From: Larimichthys crocea
Lineage: Eukaryota; Chordata; Actinopteri; Sciaenidae
Direction: 5' to 3'
Length of the DNA stretch: 64,000 nucleotides
Assembly (NCBI RefSeq): GCF_000972845.2
Contig: NC_040022.1
Location: 18,654,713 to 18,718,712 of the forward strand
Below the pieces are notes generated by a model, which was not told the origin of the DNA, searched no databases, and was given only the letters and a program-made list of their open reading frames with translations. A program made the translations under genes and the position numbers. Position 1 is the stretch's first letter; the number at the start of each line of letters is the position of its first letter. Positions 40,535 through 52,575 of this stretch are shown here, one piece after another.

Positions 40535-40592
40535 TGTGCAGTATTCAAAGAAACTAAATCAGAAATGACTAAAACTTTGTGTAGAAAAACAC
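40535..40592 (-). pseudogene. Second decayed factor H-like signal-peptide exon
   Basis: The minus strand retains the signal-exon pattern (attctgattt-type core and a gtaagaat donor), but the Trp codon of LIWFPG has become TAG. It sits between the end of gene 1 and the decayed tail exons, so together they trace a collapsed gene copy without SCR exons. Confidence 0.5.
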
Positions 40593-41098
40593 ATCAGATA
40601 CAGACTTTTATATATTGTGCACCATGTCCTAAACATGCTAATATGCAGCTTAAGAGGAATTATGTCTTAACTGAACAAGAAAAACGTTACACCTGTTAAA
40701 GGTTGCATAAATTCCTGTCATGATCCTTATGGCTTTAGGGCTGACAGTGTTGACTGGTCAGTCTGTCCGCGCAGAAATGTCTCCACAACTATCAGATGGA
40801 TTGTGGATTGGATCAAATTGGTTTTACTATTGATCTGACATGATTAAATTAAATTAGTACAACTCTGATTTAGTCAATGAACCATCATAAATTGCGCTTC
40901 CACATAAATGACAGTTAGGTATCTACAAAAAAAATTGACTGAAGTACTGATCATGTTATTGGTGCATTCATAGTTCTAAACATAAAGATACAAGTTGACA
41001 GTCAAAGAACAATCAGCTCCAATGTTGTGTTCATGTATTTCAATCAAAATGAACAAAATTGGTTTGAAAAAAGTTAAATACAAACTTGGCTGTTGTTG

Positions 41099-44000
41099 TC
41101 AGTTATACCCGAGATACTCTGCTGTGAAGTCGCCGCAACCTCTCTAGTTACAACACAGACAGCACGTAATAATAATATTAACAGTTAATTCATTCATATA
41201 AAACTGCTGAATAAAACAAAGTTAAAATAAAGTCTTTTCTAACATTAATGAAACAAAACTATTTAACAATAATGTAATTCTGAATCAAAGAATAACACTT
41301 ACATAAATACGGTCGTCCCATGTACAACCTAAAAAGAAAGCATTAACAGCAGTGAATATTTCAATTTGTATATTTATTTTTGCAATCTTATTGCATGACT
41401 ACACCCCCTGTCTGTTTTGTTCTTAAAGGTTAAGACTGGTGTTATTCGATAGTTTTACTACTGTCAACAAATTCTGCAACAAGATTTCTCCATGCTGACT
41501 ATGTCTATTTCACTTCACATCATAAACCTTGCTTTGTGTGATTGTGGGGCAACTGGACCTAGTGTGGTGAAACAATGTGAGAGTCAGGTGGCTGAAATGG
41601 TGCAAACTGGGGACATGAAAGGCGGGAGGGCCAGCAATGGGAGGAATTGAGAAGCTAGCTGGAGTAGTAGATATGGATAGTCTGGCTTTACGTCTGTTTC
41701 TATGAAGAACAATGTTCCTGTCATCGAGAGCACACTGCTAGAGAGCGACTGTCCAGGTGGACATGTTTGAGGTTGGATGGTGTCTGAAAGAGTGATGTGA
41801 TGGTCTTTAATGAAAGGGCAGACTTTGGCCTCTCTCTGGATGCAGGGATAAAGGTGAGATTCTGTTGGTGCTGTTGGATCTGAAGTAGTGGAATGAGTAG
41901 CAGGTTGCTAAACCAAAGTTATAACAAAATGATTTGTCACTGCTGACAGTGAATCAGATCCTGGAGTTGTAACATTCTCATATGTTAGCTCACAATAAAA
42001 AGGCTCAAACTAAAACCATTGTGGTGAATTTAAATGTAAACAGCTTACTGATATACTTACAATAACTTAAAGTTATTCTTCCTTGAGTGCACCGAGCAAT
42101 ACTGGTGTGATAATGATAACCAATACATGGAAATTGCTTAGTCTCGCCTTCCGGAATATACTCAACTGCAGACAGTTTAACATAACTCCGTACATATCGA
42201 CCAGGATTCAGGGTACAGAATGCCTCTGCAAAAAATGAACAGTCAAAAAACAAACATCAGTATTATTAATTATTTGGGCAACATCTCTGATAGACCTTTG
42301 GGATGATAAATGGTGATATTGACTTGTTTATACCTTTGCAGACAGGTAGTTCTGACCAGCTACCATCACTGTGACACATCACAGTTTCTGGACCATCGTG
42401 TTTGTAATAGTTATTACACTGATATTTCAAAATATATTCACTTTCTTTGACAGCAACACTGTTTGGAACGACTGGGTATGCTCCACAGTTATTGACTGAA
42501 ACAAATAAACAAACAAAAAGGTTATTTGTGACACCACATGACGTCACCATCTTCTTTTCACCTGCCAGCGATGAGCTTCACATGGAGGATGTAACTCACA
42601 GAAAATATACACTGTCCTTACCACATCCCACCCTCTCCCATACAGTCAGTGTCATTAGTGCACTGATAAAGACATCATCCCTCAACGGCTTCCCACCAAC
42701 AAACATTGCTCATTATATTTGTTGGTGTGGACTTTCAAGCCAGAGGTACCACTGCTGATGCTTTGACCCAAGTTGTTCCCACCACTCAGTGAGAAACTGA
42801 TACAGATTCCTTTTGAAAGACCAGTGAGTATAAATTCAGCTTCTTTAGTACATTGGCTGGTCAGCAGTTGAAGAAATATTTGAGGTTATTTCAACAAAAT
42901 ACATAAACCATGTTTAATACATGATACATGATGTAAAAGCAGCAGTGAATCTGAATGATTTACCTGTTGTCATAAGAGGTGTACTGTCTCTCCCATTCAA
43001 GAAAGAGCTGGTAGACGATCCTGAAGACATATAGTACATAAACTTATGTATACAGAACAGATCGCTTTCAGATGATCATTGGTTTCTTTCATTGTTTTTT
43101 ATCCTCTGTCATACCATGTCTAGAAATTTCCCCACTCTTTTTTTTTTCAGTAACTCACCTCCACCTGTAGATGGTGTCCCACTGTCAGATGTACCTCTAG
43201 TACTTGGTCTGGTTTCTCTGTCTGACAGGAAGAGAGGAAACTCATTAGATATACATAGAGTTCATATTCTATAGAGGGACTGGACTGGAGAGATAAATGG
43301 ATACTCATTTGTGTGTCTCCCACCTGTTCCTTCCACTGTGGATCCAGTACCTGCTTCTGTCTCCCTGCCTAAGAGAACAGATAAAGATAGAGAGCAGATG
43401 ACGGTTTATATAAGGAACAGACAAAAGTTCATATAGAGAGAAAACAGATAAATATATATATATACACAGAACAGAGATGTATTGTAACAGAGATATATAC
43501 ATACAGTCATGGTTTCTAAGCTATGGTTGGGCAATTGCTGATCAGGGGGGTTCAGTGATTAGATAACTGTCTCTCTAACAATCAATCAAAAGTATTTTTT
43601 ATTATATATCTTAGCACATTGTCCACTTACTGCACGTTGGGCCTTCAGTCCAGACTCCAGATATGCATAAGATTGATTTTTTGTTTTCTGCTCCCTCTAC
43701 AGTATACCCATCTTCACATTCATATTGCACTTCTGAATCTACAGCAAACACCTCCTGATAATGATGAATGATGACAGCATGGGGAAATTGAGGGGGCTCA
43801 CCACATGCAAAGATACTCTCTGTAAAAATAAGCACATTTGTTATGTAAAGCTGCTCAGGTAGTAATTGGTTGGCTTACTTGTTGAGCTAGTGAGAATTCA
43901 CATCCAAGACTTACACTGCAAACACTGTTAACAGTTTTACAGCTTACTGATATTGAACATCTGACAGACTTACTCTCACAGACTGGCACAGAGGACCATG

Positions 44001-44590
44001 TTCCATTTGTACATATGGCTGTAGCATCATTGTTCTTGGGTTCATATCCTGTGTCACATGTTATCCTTATTTTGTATCCTTCCTCATACCAACCATCTTG
44101 GTTTTTAGTGTAATTTGCATTGGGGATAGTTGGAGCAAAGCAGGCTTTTTCGTCTGGGAGAAAAAACAAAACAAAATAACAAAAGGTAACAAACATTTTC
44201 AGCATTCAAACAAGCCAGTGGATATATTATGAAACACTTACCTATACATTGTGGCTTGTGGGACCAGTTGCCATTTTGACATGTAATTTTTGCCCACCAA
44301 TTCTCTATTACTGGTTTATGTTTGTTATCACAGGCATACGTGAGCATAGATTCATGAGCATACATATGTTGTTCAGGGACAAAATAACCATTATCCAGTC
44401 GGGGGGCATGACAAGGCTGAGCTGCACTTTGCGCTGAAACAATGATAAGAAAGACAGCAGTAAGAGAACACTATACTGAAATGCTTTTAAAAAAACATTA
44501 AAAGCATAGGCGATAGAATTTAACGTTCTCACCGTGTAGTGCTCCTGCAAACCAAACGAGAAGAACAAATCCAAGATATCTCAGGTACAT
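41099..44590 (-). CDS. Complement factor H-like gene 1 (five SCR domains, three hinge exons)
   Basis: Predicted secreted complement regulator. Transcript-order exons: 44533-44590 (signal MYLRYLGFVLLVWFAGALH), 44242-44433 (SCR1), 43974-44153 (SCR2), 43631-43819 (SCR3), hinge exons 43324-43368, 43159-43221 and 42964-43020, then 42334-42495 (SCR4), 42061-42225 (SCR5), 41303-41328 and 41099-41143. Total 1182 nt in frame, 393 residues. SCR1 and SCR2 are nearly identical to gene 3. SCR3-5 are diverged from both sisters; SCR5 (FCTLNPGRYV...GRITLSYC) resembles the last domain of factor H. The hinge is rich in Ser, Thr, Gly and Pro (STVEGTG, TSDSGTPSTGG) and could carry O-glycans. The C-terminus has its own tail, CCTWDDRIYRGCGDF and six more residues, unlike genes 2 and 3. 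Confidence 0.85.
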
Positions 44591-47500
44591 TTTGTCAGGA
44601 ATTAAAATCAGAGCAGAGTGGAGAGCGCAGGTCATAACAAAACCCGTTAATGATTGTTGTGGGCATTTCCCCCCGAAGTTAAGAGATGTGGAGTGACACA
44701 CTCTCACTGTGACATTATGCTGTTGCTCTGAAGTCAACACCCTGACAAACACATACATTACAAATACACACAGAGGGAGCAAGACTCAGAAAAGTGAGAT
44801 ATACAGTAGAACATTTTGACCATTTCTAATAATAAATTAGATCAACACCGCCTATTGGTCATTTTTATGCCTTATAGCATGACGTATTCTAAAACTATGA
44901 GCAAATTGTGTGACAGAAAGTCATAGTTAAGACATAGTAGTATTTATGAGATAGTACCTCATAAACAGTACTTATGGTAGTCATGAATTAGGATCTTACA
45001 ATTATGATATTTCCATATTGTAATATTAGATTACAAGCTAAATAAACTAGGTAGCATAGTTAACACATACACGTTGATCTGATTACCAAGTCAGCCTCAT
45101 GACAGTTGCCTTCATGATCTGATACTGTCCGTTTGATGCCCTAAGGCTTTAGTTTAAACTCTAATTTGATTTATTTCATGTATGTGGCATTCCAGCAAAT
45201 GTTGCAGCATTCTGAAGTGTTTGTTTAATGTTTGTTAACACAGATTAACACAGACAACAGTCATCCATTTGTTTAGAGTCCAGATTTCATAATGATTTCC
45301 CGGTCTGCTGTGATCAGAGGTCAGCATTATGAAACACCAAACACAGTCAGGCCAAAGATCAGACTGCTGTTAAAAGAAAGAAAAGTCTGATAAAAAAAAT
45401 TGTGATTATAAAACGAAAACAGAACAGGAGCCACTGTTTATATCATATATTTACATGATCTATATTGATGATTATGATGTGATTATGCACAGTGGTTACA
45501 GTGGTTACAGTCGCCCTTTAGCAAGAAAGAGTGTTTGTAGAAATTGGATGGATGGATGATGCGATCATATGGTTTGTCTTTGAGACTTCGTCAGTTTTTG
45601 ACTGCCATCTTCTGGATCCTAATGTGCTCTGCATTTACCCAGTCATAATCACATATTCCTGAACATTTCAGAGCAGCAGACTGTGTGTAACAACTCTTGA
45701 GCCTTTCTGTCACAGAGGAGACATCATGGACATGCAGTAAGATCTGTCCTAAGATTTTATTTCAGCAGTTTCACAAAAGTCACCTCTAAAAGCATTTTCT
45801 TCATCACTGACGCACACTTTGTGTTTGTTATGCTGAATGTGAGTGGACCCAAAATGCAAACAAAACTAGAGACTAAGAACAGTTTAAACAGTTTATTGAA
45901 AACTAAAGGGTACGGTGTGGGGATAGGTGGTGGTCTTGTAGTGAGTGGAATCTGGCTCCTATCTGCATTTCCCCCATGCCCCAGGCCTGAAAACATCCTC
46001 TTCTCGGGGATCCAAAACAAACTCATACAAGCTCACAATCCAGGCAGCCTGGCTAAGAAACTCTGCTAACATTAGCTAACAGCAGCTATAGTTGGCAGCA
46101 GTTTACTTTACCGTCCACCAGCAAACTCTGTAAATCACAAAGAGTTGATGCAGAGGACTATAGAGGGAAAACTAGAAAACATTTTCTCCACAAAATAATT
46201 ATATTTCATTAAAATATAATCCAGTTTGACCAAATTTAGGGAGAAACTTGGTGATATGTGACCTGTTGCCGTAAACACACTTTACCTGGAGCATTATGTT
46301 ACATAGAGTGAGAACAGACATACAACATATATCATACATTTAGGGGCTTTGAAAAACAAAATTAATGTCAAGGTAGAAGTGCTTCACATAAATAAGAGTC
46401 TAGATTTCAAGAGCTATATACAGTATATCAAGGGCCTAGAGTTAAATGTGTCAAAAAAAACTAACAAAAAACAAAACAAAACAAAAGAGTCCCAGGACAC
46501 AGCAATAAATGCTAAGGGCACTCCAAAAATGTATAAAAAATGGATGATGTGCATGTTGTTATACTGCTTATAGAGGTTTTCAAAGGTTTGTAACAGAAAA
46601 AAAATCAGTATCAGTTGATCTAATATGGTCCTTGAGCCTTGCTGAAAGTTGTAAATAAAATCATTGTGGTTTACAATTACAGTTTACAATTGTTACATAC
46701 AAATAGGAAAATGCTTATGTTGCAAAGAGAGGTGCAGGGTTGCAAGGAAGACAAAGGCATTATGCTGGCCAGGAGGTGTGCAGAAAACAGGTTGATTTTT
46801 ATTCAGTCATGAGAGCAAAATGATCATTTAACAAAGAAAAGAATACAAAACTGAAAACGACAGCCATTCTCAACACATACAGTATATACTCTGATGGGCC
46901 TTCCCTCCAGTTCAAACTGAACAAGGTTAACAATAAAAAAACATAATTTCTTTGATTTTCTCGTGCCAACAAATTCATATTAAATTCAGAAATATATAAA
47001 CAAAAAAATACAGAACATTTCAAAATAAGAAATTAAATGTACAACATGCATTATTTACCTTAAATAATTGAATTATTATTTTCCACATATTCAATCAGCC
47101 AATGAAGATAATACCCAGCTACTCCTAGAATCATCATGTATCATGTTTTTAATATGTTTTAACAAATAAATGTATCACTGATTTAGATGATAATGTTGTC
47201 TTTCCTAATGTGTCTTTTATCTAATATGGTAACTACAAGTTAAATAAAAAAAACAAAGAAAACTGAGAAAGAGACTGGCCATCATTCTGAGCAAACAGTG
47301 AGGGAGCTGGCACTTCCTCACAGCCTGTTAGGCATCAATTTTATTTTTGATCTTTTTAAAACGTTTAAGAAATATGTTTCAACATCCTGTATCAATGTGC
47401 AATACACACAAAAAAGATATTAAATACTAGTGTTCAGTACATCAGCAACAGCAGGGGATTCAAGTTTGATCAAAATTTGTTTTGCCACTCCTGTAAAAGA

Positions 47501-47743
47501 TGATCTAATGGGCTAGACTTGGACAGTTTCAGAAGGCTTCTCGTCTCTGGTCTTTTTTTGCATACTAAAATGGAGGATGCAGAATTAAGCATTAGAGTAA
47601 TTGATCATTTATTTTACATACTGTTTAATGTTGCATCCTCACTGATTGATAACCAGTAAGACAAACTTTGGGTATCTTTGGCTTGGTTGTTTTGAAGGGT
47701 TCAAACTAAAACAAATCCCTTTGAATAGAGACGTCACACATGA

Positions 47744-47744
<1 letters not shown>
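44591..47744. other. Intergenic sequence upstream of factor H-like gene 1
   Basis: No coding exon recognised. The first few hundred bases are the presumed promoter of gene 1; parts align with upstream sequence of gene 3 (for example gggcatttcccc). A segment at about 45820-46070 looks repeat-derived (LTR-like TGTTATG start, unassigned). The remainder is AT-rich without recognisable structure. Confidence 0.4.
45260..45335. promoter_or_regulatory. Conserved block upstream of factor H-like gene 1
   Basis: Counterpart of 32915-32985: gtttagagtccag, gatttcccgg and gctgtgatcagaggtcagca in the same order. It lies about 0.7 kb upstream of the gene 1 start codon. Confidence 0.4.

Positions 47745-47817
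<73 letters not shown>
47745..47817. repeat. (CA)n microsatellite
   Basis: A pure CA dinucleotide run of about 36 units. Apparent open frames across it are low-complexity artefacts. Confidence 0.98.
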
Positions 47818-47819
<2 letters not shown>

Positions 47820-48129
47820 TCCGCTTCTCTTTAAAATCACACAATTTGATTGTGGCTATATAAAATATATAATAAATATGATATATAAAAAAAAATCTGA
47901 CTTCAGTTTGACAACAGTCTGTAAATCTTGCAAAACACACTTACTGAGAAGCTGGGACCATGCTTCAGCCAAAGAAATTTGGTGCTATATACTGTCTGGT
48001 CTTGGGCTTGACTCACTCTCGCCCTGCCTTTAAAATCTGTGTAAAGGAAAATCTGAGATTTCTTTAAAAATACATTAAATATGTTGGAAAACATTGCTGA
48101 AAATGGAAAAAGACTTTGGTCAATATATT

Positions 48130-48300
48130 ACTGAAATGTGGAGTTAGAGGTCAAAACCGTTTTGCACCCCTAGCAGAGAGATGGAGATGAAATAATCTCG
48201 TTCAGACTGTTTCAAAGTTAGTCATGTAATTTTCTGAACTCATCTGACACGTTTCAGTCGCTTCAAAATTGCTGCTTGACTGCTCCCACAATTGGGCGTG
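48130..48300. repeat. Dispersed repeat, copy 2
   Basis: Partner of 38795-39050, lacking that copy's internal block. It ends close to 'cttgactgctcccac'. Class not recognised. Confidence 0.7.
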
Positions 48301-48764
48301 GTGGCTTCATCACATTCAGCGGAGATGCCACCACAGTCCTGGAGCTGAGAATACTGCTCATTTTTACCTGACTTTGACACCTAATTTCATAAAGCTGTCG
48401 GTATTTTTAATCATTCAAGTTTAGCTGGGTGGTTAACAACACTTTCTTCCACTCCATGTTGTTATTCTGTTTTCTGGTTTGTATATAAAATCCTTTTGTT
48501 TTCTGAATATGCTATTGTGATATGTTTTGTCCAGTGCTTTTTTTTTCTCCTCCAGGCCACCATACTAGGAGACATCACTGACCTTTCTAATCATGTTCTC
48601 CATAAACATGCATTTACTATACATTAAATAAGACCACCTGACATTTCACGTGGGACTGGCAGGATTGCTCAACATCACGTGTCTTCAAAGTCTTAGCGGC
48701 AACATGAAAAACCAGCAGAAACCAATTACTGCCCCACACTGATGGTCGGCTTCAGAAGGTGACT

Positions 48765-49065
48765 CAGGATTGGACATTGTAAAAGAGGAAGTAGAGTCTG
48801 GATGCAATTTGTCTTTCTGTCTGTGTACGAGATCCTCTTCTTCAGAGGTTTGTATTGATTTCTCCTTCCACCGTCTGCTTTACCAATCTCTTCCTGCCCT
48901 CACTGACTGCAGCTCAAGATCAACCATCTTTTCACACTACATCTTCCTTTGTCCTACATTTATTTTCTTCTCACTTTATACCATCCATCCTTTTGCAGTG
49001 AGCTGCGAACAAGTGAGCTGAAGGAAGACCCTGTATTGTGTCAAAGTGGGAAATAAAGGCCTTGT
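48765..49065. repeat. Dispersed repeat shared with 55710-56060, copy 1
   Basis: Starts ggattggacattgtaaaaga and ends ggaaataaaggccttgttgg, matching a second copy 7 kb to the right with a few insertions. No coding potential; class unknown (the ends are not obviously inverted). Confidence 0.75.
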
Positions 49066-49889
49066 TGGCATAATAAAATTCATACTGCTGGTAAAGCTCA
49101 AATAGAAATGAATCATGTCTTGGGATATCCAGATTCCTCCTATTTGATGTTTGTTGCATAATACCAATATTATATGGAAAATGTGAAATATTTGTTAAAT
49201 AGCCACAATATGGCTACAATAGCCATTTAATCCCACTGGTTACAATGGTGACTGTAAAAAAAAAAAAAGAAAATCATTTCTAAGGCTATAAAAATGTTAC
49301 TGAATGATCTATCAATGCATTTCCAGCAGATACTGAAATAATAAAAGGATCTCAGTGAAATATGTGCAGTGTCGCATGTTTGTGTGTACTGTAAATTGTC
49401 ACATGACTAGAGCTGTTTAGAAGAGAAGAGGATGGCAGCAAGAAAACTCCCAAAGAAGAGGTTAGTAAAGTATGTTAACATAAAGATAGGACATAGATTT
49501 TTTGGTACACATCATGTTTCTGTCTCTGCACCACAAACTACTATAATACTAACTGCAGTATGAAAAGCTATGCAACCCTTATAAACCCCCTTATTGTCTT
49601 ACCAAAAGCTGGACGTGTAAATGAATATGAAAATTTGAATGTTGCAGACCATGGCTGAAGATCGAGTGGAAACACTGCTGTAATTATCTGTGTTCTAATC
49701 ATCCTCCAGTACAAGAAAATGCATGAGACACATTAAAAGACCGTAATTAAACAGGGTCTGTCCATCATTGCACAAGAAAGAAGATGTAACATGATATCTG
49801 TCATTTTAGGCAATCTGCAAACCTATAAGATTTGTGGAAGTGTTGACAAGGCTTATTTCCTCTCTCCTCTTATTTAATAGCGTGCCAAA

Positions 49890-51324
49890 CAGACATAATG
49901 ATTTATTCCTCTTTCTGGACAGTGGGCGTGCATACAAATAGGTCAGCAGCCCAACCCCCCCTCCTCTCAACCTTCCACTTTAACAGAGCAGGCAGCAACA
50001 GCAGCAGAGACGGCGTGACGTGGTGGGAGAACGTACTGCCACCAAGCCTGGAGCCGCCTTTCAGAACGAACACGCAACTCACTGCTCTACCTCCTGTTCA
50101 TCTTCCTCCTCCCCCGCTGCTTTCACCCCTCTAGTCCTCTTGCAGACAACACAACGGCAGCACAGAGCGGTGTGCAAGGGACTGCTGAATGAGGAGGGTG
50201 AGAAGAGGAAAGTGGAACCAAGGAAAAGGCTGAGAAACACATGGGGGGGAGTTAACATGAGAGCATGTAAATCAAAGAAGAAGAGTGAGAGGAAACAAGG
50301 ATAGACACAAGAAATAGAAGAAAAGCTGGACTAACGGAGAGATGCAAGGCTTATGCATCATCCAAAGATGATCCCCATCTGTCCACTGCTGCTTTGATAT
50401 ACACAATACGACAAGCAAGGACAGTGAAAGGACCCAGGGCTGGAGCTAACTGCCAACTCCCGAGTCTTTGGCCAAAGGAAGCAGCGCAGCACCATAAGCA
50501 TCAACCCTCTGGGGACAATGCGCCAAGGCAGATGGAGAACCTATGCTTAGACAGGAGAATTTATGCTGTGAAGGCTTAAAATGCAACACCCACATGAAAA
50601 TCAACACAATGCTACGGTAAAGAAATAATTCATGCTTGCAAATCAGTTCATGAAATGTTATGCACTGAACAGGATGCAAGGGGTGTGCCTTTAAAAGTCT
50701 TGTTTCTATTTCTGTTGATGCATGCAAGAGCCAACAGAAGTCTTTTCAGTGCTTCTGCGAGCTCTCACAAACTACTCTTTGTCTTGTTGGGGTCCTTTAA
50801 GAGGGTGGTGTGTAATTCAGTAAAAAAAAAACTTGAAAGAACACATTCCACTTCAGGGTGCTAGCAGACCAACATTGCATGAAGTGTAAATGAGAAAACT
50901 GTGAAAGAAGCCTGAAAAATCTGTCATTTAGTGAATCCAACTGCCAAATGACAGCAGTGAGAATGAACAGTAAAGTTGGTGGCTGTAAAAGCAAAACAAG
51001 GAACCGAAAGATTGCAAAACAACCCAGAAAGCTTTTGAGAACTGCAGACTTGTGTAATAATTCTCCACAAAGTGATATTATCTGTTGTCAATTGCTTAAA
51101 TGTATCCTCTCTGTGTCCTAGGTAATCGCTAGTGATCCAACAATAGAGTGGACATTTCACCTTACTGCTGGTTTCTCAGACCACAACCAAATGTGCATAA
51201 TTGAGAATGAGATTTCATCATTGGACCTCTAAGGGAATCCATCACACTCTTCACTTTGCTCCAGGGATCACTCCTTGTAAGAAGCTGCTTACACCTTTAT
51301 GGGTGAATTAGTCCTGAGGTAACC
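49890..51324 (+). other. b3galt2: Presumed b3galt2 promoter and 5' untranslated region
   Basis: GC and CpG content rise locally around 49930-50300. A possible acceptor (ctctgtgtcctag) ends at 51121, upstream of the coding exon. Mammalian B3GALT2 also has non-coding sequence before its single coding exon. Exon boundaries here are not resolved, and no other gene is seen. Confidence 0.35.
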
Positions 51325-52575
51325 ATGCAGTGGAGACGGCGCCATTGCTGTGCCCACACAGCTAAACTTCTCTATCTTCTCTCACTGTTGGGTGTACTGA
51401 TACTTCTGGTTCAACAGGAGTGGCTGCCCGGGTTCTCGGGTATGCTATGGTGGAGAAGCCATCCCGTAGTGTACGGAGAGGGTGAACTTCATACCACCAA
51501 CATAAGCAGCCACCATTCAGAGTGGAGGTTTGTCATTGTTCCTCAGCCAACTTTCAAGGCTGATGCTAACATCAGCTCCCATGAGAAGGAAGGTGTCTCT
51601 TCTTCTCCAGGAGACCCAAGTTTTGAGAACACTTTGGCAGCCAGTATCGAGGGAGAACTAAGTGGCAATATAACCCATGGGCCTTTCACTTATATCATCA
51701 ATGAGCCAGACAAATGTCCAGAAAGCAGACCTGTGCCATTCCTGGTGTTGCTGATAGCCACTGAGGCTCGGCAAGTAGAGGCAAGGAATGCCATACGTCA
51801 GACATGGGGGAACGAGAGTGTGGCACCAGCTTTAGGATTTATCCGGCTGTTTCTGCTGGGGAAAAATGAGGGTGAGCTGGGACTTTTACAGCAGAAGATG
51901 CTAGAAGCAGAGAGCCGGAGATACCATGATATCATTCAGCAGGACTTTATGGATTCCTACAAAAACCTGACCCTTAAGACATTGATGGGAATGAATTGGG
52001 TGGCAATTCACTGCCCGCAAGTCAGCTATGTCATGAAGACGGACAGCGACATGTTTGTCAACACAGAGTACCTCATTTACAAGCTGCTCAGGCCAGAAAT
52101 TAAGCCCAAGAAGAACTATTTCACAGGCAATAACATGAGAGGCTTTGCACCCAACCGAAATAAAAATAGCAAATGGTACATGCCCCCTGAGCTGTACCCA
52201 GGTGACAAGTATCCCACCTTCTGCTCTGGGACTGGCTACGTCTTCTCTGGGGACATGGCGAGTAAAATCTATCGAGCATCACTAAGTATACCCAACTTGC
52301 CTCTGGAGGATGTGTATGTGGCGATATGCCTGGCCAAGCTCCAGATCGAGCCCACTCCTCCACCCAACGAGTTCCTATTCAACCACTGGCGGGTGTCTTA
52401 TTCCAGCTGCACATACAGCCATCTGATAACATCGCATGGTTTTCATCCCAATGAACTTCTTAAATACTGGCATCACCTGCAGAGCAACAAACTCAATGCC
52501 TGCATCAACACTCTGAGGACAAGAGCAGGCAGGCACTCAAACAGAACAAGAGAGAAACCCTCTATAGCTGTATAA
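51325..52575 (+). CDS. b3galt2: Beta-1,3-galactosyltransferase 2
   Basis: Golgi type II membrane enzyme (GT31 family) that transfers galactose from UDP-Gal in beta-1,3 linkage to N-acetylglucosamine ends. Single coding exon, 416 residues (human about 422). The order is a short basic cytosolic tail (QWRRRHCC), a membrane anchor at about 14-30, a variable stem with NIS and NIT sequons, then the catalytic domain. Family motifs visible: ARNAIRQTWGNES, the metal-binding DxD in VMKTDSDMFVNTEY (about 240-242), NRNKNSKWYMPPELYP, FCSGTGYVFSG and LEDVYVAICLAKL. The start follows an in-frame TGA 21 nt upstream, and the N-terminus matches the family (M-QWRRRHCC). It is convergent with cdc73 and flanked on both sides by factor H-like material, functional on the left and decayed on the right. 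Confidence 0.96.
   Translation: MQWRRRHCCAHTAKLLYLLSLLGVLILLVQQEWLPGFSGMLWWRSHPVVYGEGELHTTNISSHHSEWRFVIVPQPTFKADANISSHEKEGVSSSPGDPSFENTLAASIEGELSGNITHGPFTYIINEPDKCPESRPVPFLVLLIATEARQVEARNAIRQTWGNESVAPALGFIRLFLLGKNEGELGLLQQKMLEAESRRYHDIIQQDFMDSYKNLTLKTLMGMNWVAIHCPQVSYVMKTDSDMFVNTEYLIYKLLRPEIKPKKNYFTGNNMRGFAPNRNKNSKWYMPPELYPGDKYPTFCSGTGYVFSGDMASKIYRASLSIPNLPLEDVYVAICLAKLQIEPTPPPNEFLFNHWRVSYSSCTYSHLITSHGFHPNELLKYWHHLQSNKLNACINTLRTRAGRHSNRTREKPSIAV

Noticed and set aside
47646..48033. Proteins made of Thr-His or Val-Cys repeats
   Set aside because: Translations of the (CA)n microsatellite.
50020..50304. Open frame in the b3galt2 upstream region
   Set aside because: Low-complexity Ser/Thr/Lys-rich reading without homology, in a likely 5' UTR.
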